Assembly (NCBI GenBank): GCA_964450495.1
Contig: CAYVFU010000025.1
Location: forward strand, 1 to 55,456
Direction of reading: 5' to 3'
DNA: 55,456 nt
DNA from: CALFUK01 sp964450495
Lineage (GTDB): Bacteria; Bacteroidota; Bacteroidia; Chitinophagales; Saprospiraceae
Position 1 is the stretch's first letter, and every line of letters starts with the position of its first letter. Below the pieces are notes generated by a model, which saw nothing but the letters and a program-made list of their open reading frames with translations, did not search any database and was not told the DNA's origin. A program made the translations under genes and the position numbers. Shown in pieces: positions 1 through 8,713 of this stretch.

Positions 1-1691
1 TCAACAGCGCGTGCAGTCAAAGCCATATAGGTAATTGAAGGATTTTGTGTTGCAGAACTAGTCATGCAAGACCCATCAGTAACAAACACATTTTTAACTT
101 CATGCATTTGATTCCACTTATTTAGCACACTTGTTTTAGGATCACGACCCATTCTTGCAGTACCCATTTCGTGAATAGCAGCTCCAACAGCTGTAGCGAC
201 ATTGTAAGAGGTAATGTCAGTACAGCCAGCAGCTTCTAACATTTCTTCAGCGCAGGTCACTCCGTCTTTTCTCAACTCCATTTCATTTTCTCGTAGTTTC
301 GTATCAAAGGTGATAATGGGCATTCCATTTTTATCCTTTTTGTCGAAATTCAAAAACATTTTGTTTTCATGGTATGGTAGCAACTCGCCAAAACAAGTCA
401 TTGATATTTGGTAAGGTCCAGGTTTGACAATTTGCTCCTTAAGGGATTCACCTATACCATGGCCAACTCCTTTAATTCGGTGCGCTCGACCTTGATAGCC
501 ATATCCTCTGATGAAATTATCCATTTTAGTGGATGCATCAATATTTCTAAATCTCGGGATATAGAAGCCCAACGGTTTTCTGCCTTTGTAGTATGTGTCT
601 TCGAAACCTGGTAAGGTAGCTGATGCTCCCATGCCATAATGATGATCCATCATGTTGTGACCCAGCTCTCCGCTTGTATTGCCGAGTCCATCTGGAAATT
701 CATCTGATCGACTATTTAAGAGTATTGCTGTACTACCAATTGTACTCGCATTGCAGAATATGACTTTTGCAAAGAATTCAACATCTTCTCCTGTTTCAGC
801 ATCTCTTACTCGTACACCAGTAGCTTTTCTTGTTTCAGTATCGAAGACAATTTCGTGAGCCACACTATTTGGTCGCATCCATAAATTGCCTGTTTCTTCT
901 GCGACAGGAAGTGTTGCTGATAATGAGCTAAAATAAGCACCATAAGGACAGCCACGAACGCAACGATTTCTACTTTGACACTGGCCTCTCTTTCCTTTGT
1001 GGACATCAGGTTTGTATTGAGTCAAATTTGCAACTCGTCCTGGGGTAATCACACGTTTTGGATATTTTTTTCCAACAGCTTCTCTCATATGCTGCTCCGC
1101 ACAATTCAACTTAAAGGGTGGTAAAAATATGCCATCCGGTACTTGTTTAAGTCCTTCTTTCTGGCCTGACACACCGACAAATGTTTCAACGTAGTCATAC
1201 CACGGTGCGATATCTTTATATCTTATTGGCCAGTCAATAGCAATACCTTCTTTGGCATTGGCTTCAAAATCTAAATCACTCCACCTGTAACAATGCCGAC
1301 CCCACATAATTGACCTGCCACCAACATGATGCCCTCTTATCCAGTCAAATCTAGTACCTTCTACTTCATCATATGGATATTCGTCATCTTTATTGATAAA
1401 GTGTTTGTGATCTTCCTTGACCCACCAATTGAGTCTATTCTGTTTAAAATAATGAGCTGCTACTTCTTCCTTGGAAACTGTATTGTTATTTTCCAACTCC
1501 CAGTTGTCTAAATTGGCTGTAGGGTAGTCTCCATGCGTCACCATAGGTCCACGTTCCAATACCAATGTCTTATAACCCTTTTTGCACAGTTCCATAGCAG
1601 CGAAACCGCCACTGATACCTGAACCAATGACAATGGCGTCATAAGTGTTTTCGTCTTTTCCTTGTGAATTAAAATACATCATATCGTCCAT
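1..1691 (-). CDS. GMC-family FAD oxidoreductase, 3' end cut by window
   Basis: A FAD-dependent alcohol/sugar dehydrogenase of the glucose-methanol-choline family, of the kind paired with gluconate 2-dehydrogenase subunit 3. The start is the ATG at 1691, which lies inside the last codons of the upstream gene (13 bp overlap). The dinucleotide-binding motif GSGISGG is at residues 23-29, followed by an LERG acidic end. Near the C-terminus I read IHEMGTARMG and DGSCMTSSATQNPSITYMAL, the conserved FAD/active-site region of this family. About 563 residues are inside the window and the frame is still open at base 1, so only the last few residues are missing. It probably oxidises a sugar or sugar acid in the periplasm and passes electrons to the respiratory chain. 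The exact substrate cannot be read from the sequence. Confidence 0.9.
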   Translation of the reverse strand, partial: MDDMMYFNSQGKDENTYDAIVIGSGISGGFAAMELCKKGYKTLVLERGPMVTHGDYPTANLDNWELENNNTVSKEEVAAHYFKQNRLNWWVKEDHKHFINKDDEYPYDEVEGTRFDWIRGHHVGGRSIMWGRHCYRWSDLDFEANAKEGIAIDWPIRYKDIAPWYDYVETFVGVSGQKEGLKQVPDGIFLPPFKLNCAEQHMREAVGKKYPKRVITPGRVANLTQYKPDVHKGKRGQCQSRNRCVRGCPYGAYFSSLSATLPVAEETGNLWMRPNSVAHEIVFDTETRKATGVRVRDAETGEDVEFFAKVIFCNASTIGSTAILLNSRSDEFPDGLGNTSGELGHNMMDHHYGMGASATLPGFEDTYYKGRKPLGFYIPRFRNIDASTKMDNFIRGYGYQGRAHRIKGVGHGIGESLKEQIVKPGPYQISMTCFGELLPYHENKMFLNFDKKDKNGMPIITFDTKLRENEMELRKDGVTCAEEMLEAAGCTDITSYNVATAVGAAIHEMGTARMGRDPKTSVLNKWNQMHEVKNVFVTDGSCMTSSATQNPSITYMALTARAV

Positions 1692-2248
1692 GCTTTTCCT
1701 CCTACCTCGTCAAGCGATATACATGCTTGGTATTCTCCCGGTACTGGCAGGTAATTTAGTAATTCAGTTCCCACTTCTTCTGTGTTTAAAAAGTAATGAA
1801 CGAGTTTTTGTTTAACTGACTTATACGCCTTGTGTATATCAGCATCACCGCTGCTTAGGCTTTTGTCAATTGTTGTAACCAATTCAAAACCTTTAGTGTC
1901 ATCAAGGTCTATTAGTGATGTGCCATCGCTTTGTGAAGCAAAATAAGTATTAAGCACACTAACGTTTTTAGACAGTAAATCTAGTTGATCTTTATCCAAT
2001 ATGGCACCTTCTATCTTATCCATAATCTGAACGAGTCCTGTCGACTTGGCTCCAGGAGTATCAGAAGATGGTAATAGTATGTCTGCAAATGATTTCAAAA
2101 ATTCGAAATCATTTTTGGCGAATATGTCGGAAGTGTAATTAGCTGTATCTATTTCTAATACATCGCCTTTGCATCCAGGTAATATTGAACTTAATGCGAT
2201 TCCAGATGTAGAATAGAAAGCTACTTTGATGAGCTTGCGTCTTTTCAT
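1679..2248 (-). CDS. gluconate 2-dehydrogenase subunit 3 family protein
   Basis: A 189-residue small subunit of the Gluconate_2-dh3 family, which accompanies a GMC-type dehydrogenase. The N-terminus begins MKRRKLIKVAF and runs into a hydrophobic stretch ending LPGC, so it has both a twin-arginine-like RR pair and a lipobox-like cysteine. The body has the family pattern of a helical protein containing FADILLPSSDTPGAKSTG. Its stop codon (TGA, 1681-1679) lies inside the start of the oxidoreductase gene, a 13 bp overlap that suggests translational coupling and a two-subunit enzyme. Such subunits are thought to aid export, maturation or membrane attachment of the catalytic subunit. Whether export uses Tat or Sec is an inference. 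Confidence 0.85.
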   Translation of the reverse strand: MKRRKLIKVAFYSTSGIALSSILPGCKGDVLEIDTANYTSDIFAKNDFEFLKSFADILLPSSDTPGAKSTGLVQIMDKIEGAILDKDQLDLLSKNVSVLNTYFASQSDGTSLIDLDDTKGFELVTTIDKSLSSGDADIHKAYKSVKQKLVHYFLNTEEVGTELLNYLPVPGEYQACISLDEVGGKAWTI

Positions 2249-2277
2249 ATTTATTCAAATTGCAGTTCGTAAGATAT

Positions 2278-2319
2278 GTAAATTCTAATAAGAAGGATGA
2301 ATCCTTTTGTAGAATTTAC
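2278..2319. repeat. nested perfect inverted repeat between genes
   Basis: A perfect 10-bp inverted repeat (GTAAATTCTA at 2278-2287, TAGAATTTAC at 2310-2319) encloses a second perfect 6-bp hairpin (AAGGAT, 2293-2298; ATCCTT, 2301-2306) with a GA loop. It lies 30 bp upstream of the Gluconate_2-dh3 start and 42 bp past the DinB-like stop. It could be a structured terminator for the DinB operon, a leader structure for the dehydrogenase operon, or an operator. There is no clear T-tract, so a simple intrinsic terminator is not the best fit. Confidence 0.6.
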
Positions 2320-2361
2320 CTCGTTCTCCGAATGAGAGATAGTTTTTATAAGTAGGCTCAC

Positions 2362-2865
2362 TTAAGGCATTAATTTTATAGAACGAATCTGATGTGTATG
2401 TCGATCCAGATGATAGATGTTGAAATAGGCCCATTCAAATTTTGTCATGCTACCAAAAAGTGGGTGTCTAAATGCAATGTATTCTTCTGACCACGATTTT
2501 GTGTCTTTTTCCTGAATAAAATGACTCCTTGTTTCTTTTATCTTTTCAAGTAAATCAATCTGACTTTTTTGCATATCGCAAGGCCGCAACATGTCCAAGG
2601 ATGAATAGTGTTTTGTGTGGTCACCAAAATAATTACGTATCGAAATGATTTTATCAAAAGGACTTCTTTCTCTATGTTTCCCTTCAACAGAGCATAGTTC
2701 GTAGACAGCGGTTTCACTCAGGTACAGATGTTCAAGAATTTGACGTATACACCATTTCCCTTCCTCTGGGATTAGTCTAGACTTCTCTTCATTGACGTCA
2801 GATAGACATTCGGTTAGGTGTTCTATGTTGTTGTCAGAATCTTGAATAAGCCGTTTGATATCCAT
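2362..2865 (-). CDS. DinB-like four-helix protein
   Basis: A DinB/YfiT-type protein of about 167 residues. These are four-helix-bundle metal-binding proteins, some of which are thiol-dependent S-transferases. The pattern EGKWCIRQILEHLYLSE near residues 35-55 is the usual W-x-x-x-x-I-x-x-H-L signature, and HLDRHTHQI near the C-terminus supplies the other histidines of the likely metal triad. An upstream in-frame ATG exists at 2910, but it lies inside the glycosylase gene. I prefer the ATG at 2865, one base after the glycosylase TAG stop (2869-2867), which points to coupled translation. Bacillithiol genes occur elsewhere in the window, so a bacillithiol S-transferase role is possible but unproven. 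Confidence 0.8.
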   Translation of the reverse strand: MDIKRLIQDSDNNIEHLTECLSDVNEEKSRLIPEEGKWCIRQILEHLYLSETAVYELCSVEGKHRERSPFDKIISIRNYFGDHTKHYSSLDMLRPCDMQKSQIDLLEKIKETRSHFIQEKDTKSWSEEYIAFRHPLFGSMTKFEWAYFNIYHLDRHTHQIRSIKLMP

Positions 2866-2866
2866 A

Positions 2867-3427
2867 CTATTTGAGTTCTTTATATCTGAAACAAGAAGTA
2901 GTGTGGTCATTCACCATTCCACAAGCTTGCATAAATGCGTAGACAATTGTACTACCAACAAATTTAAATCCGTCCTTTTTGAGTTGCTTACTCATCTTGT
3001 CGCTAATTGCAGTATTTGCAGGCACATCTTTCGTGTATTTATATCTATTGATTATGGGTTTGCCGTCTACAAATTGCCAAATATAGTCTGCGAATGATTG
3101 CTGTTTTGATATGTCTAAATACAACTGCGCATTGACTATGAAAGCGTTGACCTTCAGCTTATTTCTAATAATGCCTGGATCATTTAATAGTTTCTCTCTT
3201 TTCTTCTCTGTGTACCGTGCTATTTTTTCAGGATTGAATTTATCAAAAACCTTTCGATAGTGTTCTCGTTTTTTTAAAACTGTTATCCAGCTTAAACCTG
3301 CTTGAGCTCCCTCTAATAACAACATCTCGAATAATGTTTGATCGTCGTACTCTGGGACACCCCATTCTTTATCATGGTAGTCCATATACAGGTCAGAAGA
3401 CATACACCATTCACATCTTTTTTTCAT
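2867..3427 (-). CDS. tag: DNA-3-methyladenine glycosylase I
   Basis: A base-excision repair enzyme of about 186 residues that removes 3-methyladenine from alkylated DNA. It begins MKKRCEWC, the typical N-terminus of TAG proteins, which is why I take the ATG at 3427 over an in-frame TTG at 3463. The zinc site known in the family is present: an N-terminal cysteine (CEWC), the histidine of YHDKEWG, and the C-terminal histidine and cysteine of NDHTTSCF. The core LLEGAQAGLSWITVLKKRE is the substrate-pocket helix. Its stop is one base from the DinB-like start, so the two are probably one transcript. Confidence 0.93.
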   Translation of the reverse strand: MKKRCEWCMSSDLYMDYHDKEWGVPEYDDQTLFEMLLLEGAQAGLSWITVLKKREHYRKVFDKFNPEKIARYTEKKREKLLNDPGIIRNKLKVNAFIVNAQLYLDISKQQSFADYIWQFVDGKPIINRYKYTKDVPANTAISDKMSKQLKKDGFKFVGSTIVYAFMQACGMVNDHTTSCFRYKELK

Positions 3428-3470
3428 GAAAGATTTATTTGAATAGCAATGTACGTTACTCAAATGAAAT

Positions 3471-3482
3471 TTAGATATCTAA
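3471..3482. promoter_or_regulatory. 12-bp palindrome upstream of tag
   Basis: TTAGATATCTAA is a perfect 12-bp palindrome centred about 50 bp upstream of the chosen tag start. The position suits an operator, but an AT-rich palindrome of this length can arise by chance. Confidence 0.25.
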
Positions 3483-3640
3483 TGGCGAGATTAATTTATT
3501 TATACGAAAGGTATATTTAGTGTTTTAACATTGGCATAAAGAAAAGCCAGCTGAAACGTACATTAAGGGATTTACTTCTCTGTACTTTAAGTCGCTGAAT
3601 ATCTTACTGAATGAAACATTTCCGGACTTCTGTCAGAAGG

Positions 3641-4252
3641 TTATATTACATCAAGATGATGACCAAATTTAGATTTCTTAGTTTCGAGATAGCCTCTATT
3701 CTCTTTTTTGGGTTGTATTTGTAATGGAATTCGTTCTACTATTTCAATTGTGGATGAATCGAAGGCTGCGACTTTATCTGGGTTATTAGTCAATAGATTG
3801 ATCCGTTTAATTTTAAGGTCTTCTAATATGAACAAAGCTTCATCGTATTGTCTAGCATCTATTGTGAAACCAAGAATTTGATTAGCTTCTGCTGTATCGT
3901 AACCAGCATCTTGTTTTTCATAAGCATGCAGTTTATTGATGATTCCAATACCTCTTCCTTCTTGACGCAGATAGATAAGTAAACCAGTATGTTTGGCGAT
4001 ATATTCTAATGACTTATCCAGTTGCTCACCACACTCACATCTGTTAGAACCAAATAGATCACCTGTTAGGCACTCTGAATGAATGCGTACATTGACCACA
4101 GAATCAATTCTTGTCTTAGGATTAAACAAAGCCAAATGAGGCATCTTGTCTTCAGAAGTATTTGAATACGCTATCAATTGGAATTCACCATGATCCGTTG
4201 GAATCATTGCTTCTCCTTGGATAGTCATGGCTTTATTTCTTTCTGAACTCAT
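3641..4252 (-). CDS. ribA: GTP cyclohydrolase II
   Basis: The first committed enzyme of riboflavin synthesis, converting GTP to a diaminopyrimidine ribosyl phosphate, formate and pyrophosphate. The 203-residue protein is a stand-alone RibA with no fused RibB domain. Family landmarks are clear: VRIHSECLTGDLFGS followed by the zinc cysteines of NRCECGEQL, the catalytic LRQEGRGIGI, and LLTNNPDKV near residue 155. The ATG at 4252 is used; an internal methionine at codon 9 is an alternative. A short dyad CTTCTG-T-CAGAAG (3627-3639) follows the stop codon directly but lacks a T-tract. A TAnnTTTG box lies 46 bp upstream. Confidence 0.95.
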   Translation of the reverse strand: MSSERNKAMTIQGEAMIPTDHGEFQLIAYSNTSEDKMPHLALFNPKTRIDSVVNVRIHSECLTGDLFGSNRCECGEQLDKSLEYIAKHTGLLIYLRQEGRGIGIINKLHAYEKQDAGYDTAEANQILGFTIDARQYDEALFILEDLKIKRINLLTNNPDKVAAFDSSTIEIVERIPLQIQPKKENRGYLETKKSKFGHHLDVI

Positions 4253-4298
4253 ATATCTAACTTAACAACTGCTCTTAGGTTATGTTTCATTTGGAATA

Positions 4299-4306
4299 CA
4301 AACTTA
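4299..4306 (-). promoter_or_regulatory. putative Bacteroidota -7 box for ribA
   Basis: Read on the minus strand this is TAAGTTTG, matching the Bacteroidota -7 consensus TAnnTTTG, 46 bp before the ribA ATG. I do not see a well-spaced TTG -33 element. It shares a short intergenic region with a second such box on the plus strand. Confidence 0.4.
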
Positions 4307-4331
4307 AGACTTATTACATTCAAATAAAACG

Positions 4332-4339
4332 TAGTTTTG
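4332..4339 (+). promoter_or_regulatory. putative Bacteroidota -7 box for the DUF4287/DUF5655 gene
   Basis: TAGTTTTG matches TAnnTTTG and lies 58 bp upstream of the ATG at 4398, a plausible leader length. No convincing -33 TTG is visible at the usual 19-21 bp spacing, so this rests on the -7 match alone. Confidence 0.4.
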
Positions 4340-4397
4340 ACACAAATCAAGTACAATTGAATTTCATTGATTTTGAATAAGAAAATAAAATAATCGT

Positions 4398-4943
4398 ATG
4401 GTTGATAAAATGATGCAAAGTATCGAAGAAAAATATGGAAAGCCATTCGGTCATTGGGTAGAATTGTTGCTGAAATCTGGGCTGCAAAAGCACGGAGAAA
4501 TGTTGAACTTACTTAAATCGGAACATGGATTTTCTCATGGTTTTGCTAATCTTGTTGCTCACAAAGCAAGAGCTTCTGATTCGGATTCTGCAAGTTCGAC
4601 AGATTCGTTAATTAACACTCAATATGCGAAAGGGAAAGAAGAACTCCGTCCCATTTATGATATTCTCATTACTAAGATCAGCAAGTTTGGTAAAGACGTA
4701 GAAGTAGCACCCAAGAAAGCATATGTCAGTTTAAGAAGATCAAAGCAATTTGCTATTATACAACCTAGTACAAAAACGAGAATTGATGTTGGCATTAATC
4801 TAAAAGGAAAAGAACCAACAGATAAGTTGGAAGCATCAGGGAGTTTTAATGCTATGGTAAGTCACCGCGTTAGAATTACGGAAAGCAAACAAATAGATGA
4901 AGAATTATTAAGCTGGCTAAAAGAAGCATACGAAAACGCATAA
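4398..4943 (+). CDS. DUF4287 and DUF5655 domain protein
   Basis: A 181-residue protein of unknown function. Residues 1-55 (SIEEKYGKPFGHWVELL ... HGFSHGFANLVAHKAR) match the DUF4287 pattern. A Ser/Asp-rich linker follows, and residues 75-181 (GKEELRPIYDILITKISKFG, KKAYVSLRRSKQFAIIQPST) match DUF5655. The combination is common as a small cytosolic protein in soil and aquatic bacteria, and its biochemical role is not established. There is no signal peptide or membrane segment. It is read toward the MFS gene, with only about 60 bp between its stop and the first ATG of that gene. Confidence 0.8.
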   Translation: MVDKMMQSIEEKYGKPFGHWVELLLKSGLQKHGEMLNLLKSEHGFSHGFANLVAHKARASDSDSASSTDSLINTQYAKGKEELRPIYDILITKISKFGKDVEVAPKKAYVSLRRSKQFAIIQPSTKTRIDVGINLKGKEPTDKLEASGSFNAMVSHRVRITESKQIDEELLSWLKEAYENA

Positions 4944-5004
4944 CCATAAGGCATACGAATTAAATATCAGGCTGTATCCTTGGTACAGATCTCTGACTGC
5001 TGCT

Positions 5005-6156
5005 ATGGCATACTTGCCTGTGTTTTTTCTTTTTTTTAATGATATGGTTTCCTTGCCGCAAGTTCTTCTGTTGGAATCTATCTATTACATCAGTGTTGTC
5101 TGCATTGAAGTTCCCTCAGGTTATTTTTCGGATAGTATTGGACGTAAGAAAACGCTTACCATTTCGACATGTTTATTCATTCTTGCTTATTTGGTATATG
5201 GTGCTGCAACAAATTTTGCATTACTAGCTGCTGGGCAGGTACTATTAGCGGCGGCGATTTCTTTTCGTTCAGGAACTGATACATCATTTTTTTACGAATC
5301 TCTCGTAAATGCAGGTAAAGAAAATGAGTATGCTGATCGAGAAGCTAAAGTTCAAAGTTGGGGACAAATAGCAAGTGCAATTGCAGTATTTGTAGGAGGA
5401 TTTCTTGGTAGTGTAGCACTTAATTTGCCATATTATTTATCAGCTTTATTTGTATTGCCTGCTTTAATTATCTGCTTTTATTTTACAGAACCAGAACAAG
5501 AAGAGACTGAAATTATTCCTTTCTTAAAACAAATTAAGATCAGTTTTTTGTATTTAAAAAACCATCAACTGCGATGGATGTTTTATTTCTCCGTCTTGAT
5601 GTATGCTATGACTCATGTGCCATATGAATTTTATCAACCTTACTTAAAATTGTTAGAAGATAGGGGTGACTTGCATCAAATGGATGCTCCCATTGCCTCA
5701 GGACTTTTATTTGCACTCACAAGATTTGTTGCTGCATTTGCCGCAAGGTTTAGTGTAATTTGGACAAAGAAGTATGGCTTGTTCAAATTGTTATTTTTTG
5801 CACTATTAATTCAAGGAATTATCATTGCTTTACTGAGTTGGAAATTGCATGCCCTAATTGTGCTTATCGTTTTATTTAGAAATTTCTCTATGCTGTTAAC
5901 AACTGCTCCAATAAATGCGGTAATTGCACCACTCATAAATCAAGCGCAAAGAGCTACTTATTTTTCAATTCAAAGTTTGGTTTATAGATTAAGTTTTGCA
6001 CTTATTTTGATTGGTCTTGCATTACCATTTGGGGAGAATCATGTGACAGATTGGCCAGCTTTATCTTGGATGATGCGTGTGTCTTTTATCGGGTCTGTTC
6101 TATTTACAATATTGCTATATATAAAAACACCAGAAAAAATTGAAATACCAGAGTAG
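5005..6156 (+). CDS. major facilitator superfamily transporter, start uncertain
   Basis: A 383-residue membrane transporter with about 11-12 hydrophobic segments. The MFS motif between helices 2 and 3 is visible as GYFSDSIGRKKTL near residue 40, preceded by EVPSGYF. The substrate cannot be deduced. The start is odd: the first in-frame ATG (5005) falls inside what should be transmembrane helix 1. The frame stays open upstream to 4921 and encodes NIRLYPWYRSLTAAMAYLP, which resembles the N-terminus of relatives, yet contains no ATG, GTG or TTG. Translation may begin at a rare codon such as ATC (4966), or helix 1 may be shortened. The gene converges on folC, with 8 bp between the stops. Confidence 0.85.
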   Translation: MAYLPVFFLFFNDMVSLPQVLLLESIYYISVVCIEVPSGYFSDSIGRKKTLTISTCLFILAYLVYGAATNFALLAAGQVLLAAAISFRSGTDTSFFYESLVNAGKENEYADREAKVQSWGQIASAIAVFVGGFLGSVALNLPYYLSALFVLPALIICFYFTEPEQEETEIIPFLKQIKISFLYLKNHQLRWMFYFSVLMYAMTHVPYEFYQPYLKLLEDRGDLHQMDAPIASGLLFALTRFVAAFAARFSVIWTKKYGLFKLLFFALLIQGIIIALLSWKLHALIVLIVLFRNFSMLLTTAPINAVIAPLINQAQRATYFSIQSLVYRLSFALILIGLALPFGENHVTDWPALSWMMRVSFIGSVLFTILLYIKTPEKIEIPE

Positions 6157-6164
6157 CCTCTAAG

Positions 6165-7487
6165 CTACATAGCTTCGGCAACAACAAATGTACTACCACC
6201 AATAAAGACACAATCACCTTTATCAGCCGATTTAATAGCCTTGAGTTTGGCTTCTGAGACACTATTGAAAAAACGTGCATCTAAGTTTTGGTCAAGTACG
6301 TATGGTTCAAATTCAGAAGTGGGAAGCCCTCTTGGAATTTGAGGTGTGCAGAAATAATATTTACTATCAGATGGAAATTTGGAAAGTAGTTGTTGCCAAT
6401 TTTTATCTTTTACAAACCCCAATACTAAGTGTAATGGTTTATTCAGTTTTTTTAATTCATTGGTGATATAATTAATCCCATCGACATTGTGTGCACTGTC
6501 TAAAATAACCAAAGGCTCTGTGGATTGAATTTGCCATCGACCTTGGTAGTTTGTATTGTCAATTATACGCGTTAATCCTTCCGCTATTTTATCAATTAAT
6601 TTTTGATGCGAAGTTCTCTTTACCTTTTGTTGTTTTGGGGATTCTTTCTCTGTTGAATCAAGAAATGAGATATAAGATGCAATAGCTGTTTGTATGTTGT
6701 GCTTTTGGAATGGACCATTTAAGGCGACATTGACCTGAACATTACAATTATCATTAATCGAAATTTCATAGCTAGATAAACCTAACTTAGTATTAATGAG
6801 TGACACTTTACATCTATCCTCAGCAAATGATAAGAGTGCATTTCTAGCAATAGCAGTATTTACAAAAACATGTTTGATATCCTCTTGACGTTCACCGATG
6901 ATGACTGGCGTGTTTTCTTTTATAATACCTGCTTTTTCTCCTGCTATTTCAACTAAAGTATCGCCAAGCATATTCATGTGGTCATATCCTATGTTTGTAA
7001 TTACGGATAATCTTGGTTTAATGATATTTGTGGAATCTAAACGACCTCCTAGACCAGTTTCAATAATAGCAACATCAACATTTTGTTGTGCAAAATAATG
7101 AAAGGCCATTGCTACGGTGATTTCAAAAAAGGAGGGTGAGAGATCTTTAATAGTGTCTTTCACAAGTTTGGTAAATTGAATCACATCGTCTTCTGAGATA
7201 TATGCTGAATTTATCTTAATTCTTTCGCGAAAGTCTTTATAGTGAGGTGAGGTATATAAGCCCACTGTTAAACCTTCTTGCTGCAATAAGGAAGATAGAA
7301 TATGTGATGTTGTCCCTTTACCATTCGTACCTGCTATATGAATGGAAGGGAAATTCTCTTGCGGATTATTGAAGTTTTCACATAATGCAGTAATGTTGTC
7401 TAAGTTTTTTTTCATAGCCGAAGATCCTTGTCGCTGATACATTGGCAATTGAGAAAATAAATAGTCTATTGTTTGCTTGTAAGTCAT
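6165..7487 (-). CDS. folC: folylpolyglutamate / dihydrofolate synthase
   Basis: A 440-residue ATP-dependent ligase of the Mur-ligase fold that adds glutamate to dihydropteroate and/or to folates. The P-loop HIAGTNGKGTTS lies at residues 50-60. The Mur-type motif VAIIETGLGGRLDSTN is near residue 140, and VITNIGYDHMNMLG follows with its conserved histidine. The C-terminal ligase domain begins around residue 300, with LVILDSAHNVDGI and VLGFVKDKN. Length and order are normal for FolC. It is divergent from accD across a 291-bp intergenic region. Confidence 0.95.
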   Translation of the reverse strand: MTYKQTIDYLFSQLPMYQRQGSSAMKKNLDNITALCENFNNPQENFPSIHIAGTNGKGTTSHILSSLLQQEGLTVGLYTSPHYKDFRERIKINSAYISEDDVIQFTKLVKDTIKDLSPSFFEITVAMAFHYFAQQNVDVAIIETGLGGRLDSTNIIKPRLSVITNIGYDHMNMLGDTLVEIAGEKAGIIKENTPVIIGERQEDIKHVFVNTAIARNALLSFAEDRCKVSLINTKLGLSSYEISINDNCNVQVNVALNGPFQKHNIQTAIASYISFLDSTEKESPKQQKVKRTSHQKLIDKIAEGLTRIIDNTNYQGRWQIQSTEPLVILDSAHNVDGINYITNELKKLNKPLHLVLGFVKDKNWQQLLSKFPSDSKYYFCTPQIPRGLPTSEFEPYVLDQNLDARFFNSVSEAKLKAIKSADKGDCVFIGGSTFVVAEAM

Positions 7488-7646
7488 ATGAAAATCAAAA
7501 TAGCTGCAAAATACTCAATCTGCCAATACCGGAAATTGATATAATTTGGCAATTAGAGAGACATTTTACTTTTTTAAGAACGTCACCTAATAGATTACAT
7601 GTTTTGACAACAAAAAAGCTTATTTTGAGGATGTGAAATAATAATC

Positions 7647-7684
7647 TGATTATCAATTACTTAAGCCTAATATCTTGATAATCA
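7647..7684. promoter_or_regulatory. 10-bp inverted repeat between folC and accD
   Basis: TGATTATCAA (7647-7656) and TTGATAATCA (7675-7684) form a perfect 10-bp inverted repeat with an 18-base spacer, midway between the divergent folC and accD starts. A two-half-site operator is a reasonable reading. AT-rich sequence makes chance dyads common, so this is tentative. The rest of the 7488-7778 interval shows no gene. Confidence 0.35.
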
Positions 7685-7778
7685 ATGTAAATTGAACTTA
7701 AAGTATAGTTGTTTTTATATACATTTATTCTCGAATTGAAGTGCATATCACTCTATTCGCTCACTAAAGCTGCATGAA

Positions 7779-8627
7779 ATGGGTTGGTTTAAGAGATTGA
7801 AAGATGGGATACAAACAAAGACAAAGTCCAAGAGGGAAGCTCCTGATGGGCTTTGGCATAAGTGTAAGGACTGTGGAACGACAAATACATACAAAGAACT
7901 AAAGGAAAACTTCTTTATTTGCCCCAAATGCGAATACCATACTAGGATAGGCTCACATGACTATTTTGATATTATTTTTGATGGTAAATACGAGTTGTTG
8001 TACGAAAATATACGCTCCAAAGACATTTTAAACTTTAAAGATCTCAAATCTTATGAGGACAGACTAATCGGAGCTCATGAAAGGACTTCATTACCAGACG
8101 CTATTTCTATTGCTACTGGAAAAGTAAATAAAAAGCCAATAACCATAGCAGCGATGGATTTTAGCTTTATTGGTGGGTCAATGGGATCGGTCGTAGGTGA
8201 GAAAATATCTAAAGCTGTTGATCATTGCATAAAAGAGAAATCACCTTTAATGATCATTTCTAAATCTGGTGGGGCTAGAATGATGGAATCCGCATTTTCT
8301 TTGATGCAAATGGCTAAAACATCAACAAAATTAGCTCAATTAGCCAGGGCTAAAATTCCATATTTCTCTTTCATGACAGATCCGACAACTGGTGGCGTTA
8401 CAGCATCATTTGCTATGTTAGGAGACATTAACTTTGCTGAACCAAAGGCTTTGATTGGATTTGCAGGACCTAGAGTTATTAAAGAAACGATCAAAAAAGA
8501 CTTACCAGATGGCTTTCAAACATCAGAATTCTTGTTAGAACATGGGTTTCTAGATTTTATTATCAGCAGGAATATGTTAAAAGAGAGGATCACTGACCTC
8601 TTAAGCTTGTTTACCATTAACAACTAA
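7779..8627 (+). CDS. accD: acetyl-CoA carboxylase carboxyltransferase subunit beta
   Basis: The beta subunit of the carboxyltransferase that moves CO2 from carboxybiotin to acetyl-CoA to make malonyl-CoA, the first step of fatty-acid synthesis. The 282-residue protein has the N-terminal zinc ribbon, with CxxC pairs at Cys29/Cys32 and Cys48/Cys51. The crotonase-like core contains MDFSFIGGSMGSVVGEKI, SKSGGARMMES and DPTTGGVTASFAMLGD, the last marking the acyl-CoA oxyanion region. Length is typical. No other acc gene is in the window. Confidence 0.96.
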   Translation: MGWFKRLKDGIQTKTKSKREAPDGLWHKCKDCGTTNTYKELKENFFICPKCEYHTRIGSHDYFDIIFDGKYELLYENIRSKDILNFKDLKSYEDRLIGAHERTSLPDAISIATGKVNKKPITIAAMDFSFIGGSMGSVVGEKISKAVDHCIKEKSPLMIISKSGGARMMESAFSLMQMAKTSTKLAQLARAKIPYFSFMTDPTTGGVTASFAMLGDINFAEPKALIGFAGPRVIKETIKKDLPDGFQTSEFLLEHGFLDFIISRNMLKERITDLLSLFTINN

Positions 8628-8713
8628 CATGCTGATAAACAGGCAACTAACACAATAGCATAAATAAGTTTTATAAGTTTAACACCACCTAAAGACATAA
8701 AAAGCCGAGCTTT

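Noticed and set aside
2863..2910. Longer N-terminus for the DinB-like protein
   Set aside because: It lies within the tag coding sequence; the ATG at 2865, one base after the tag stop, fits better.
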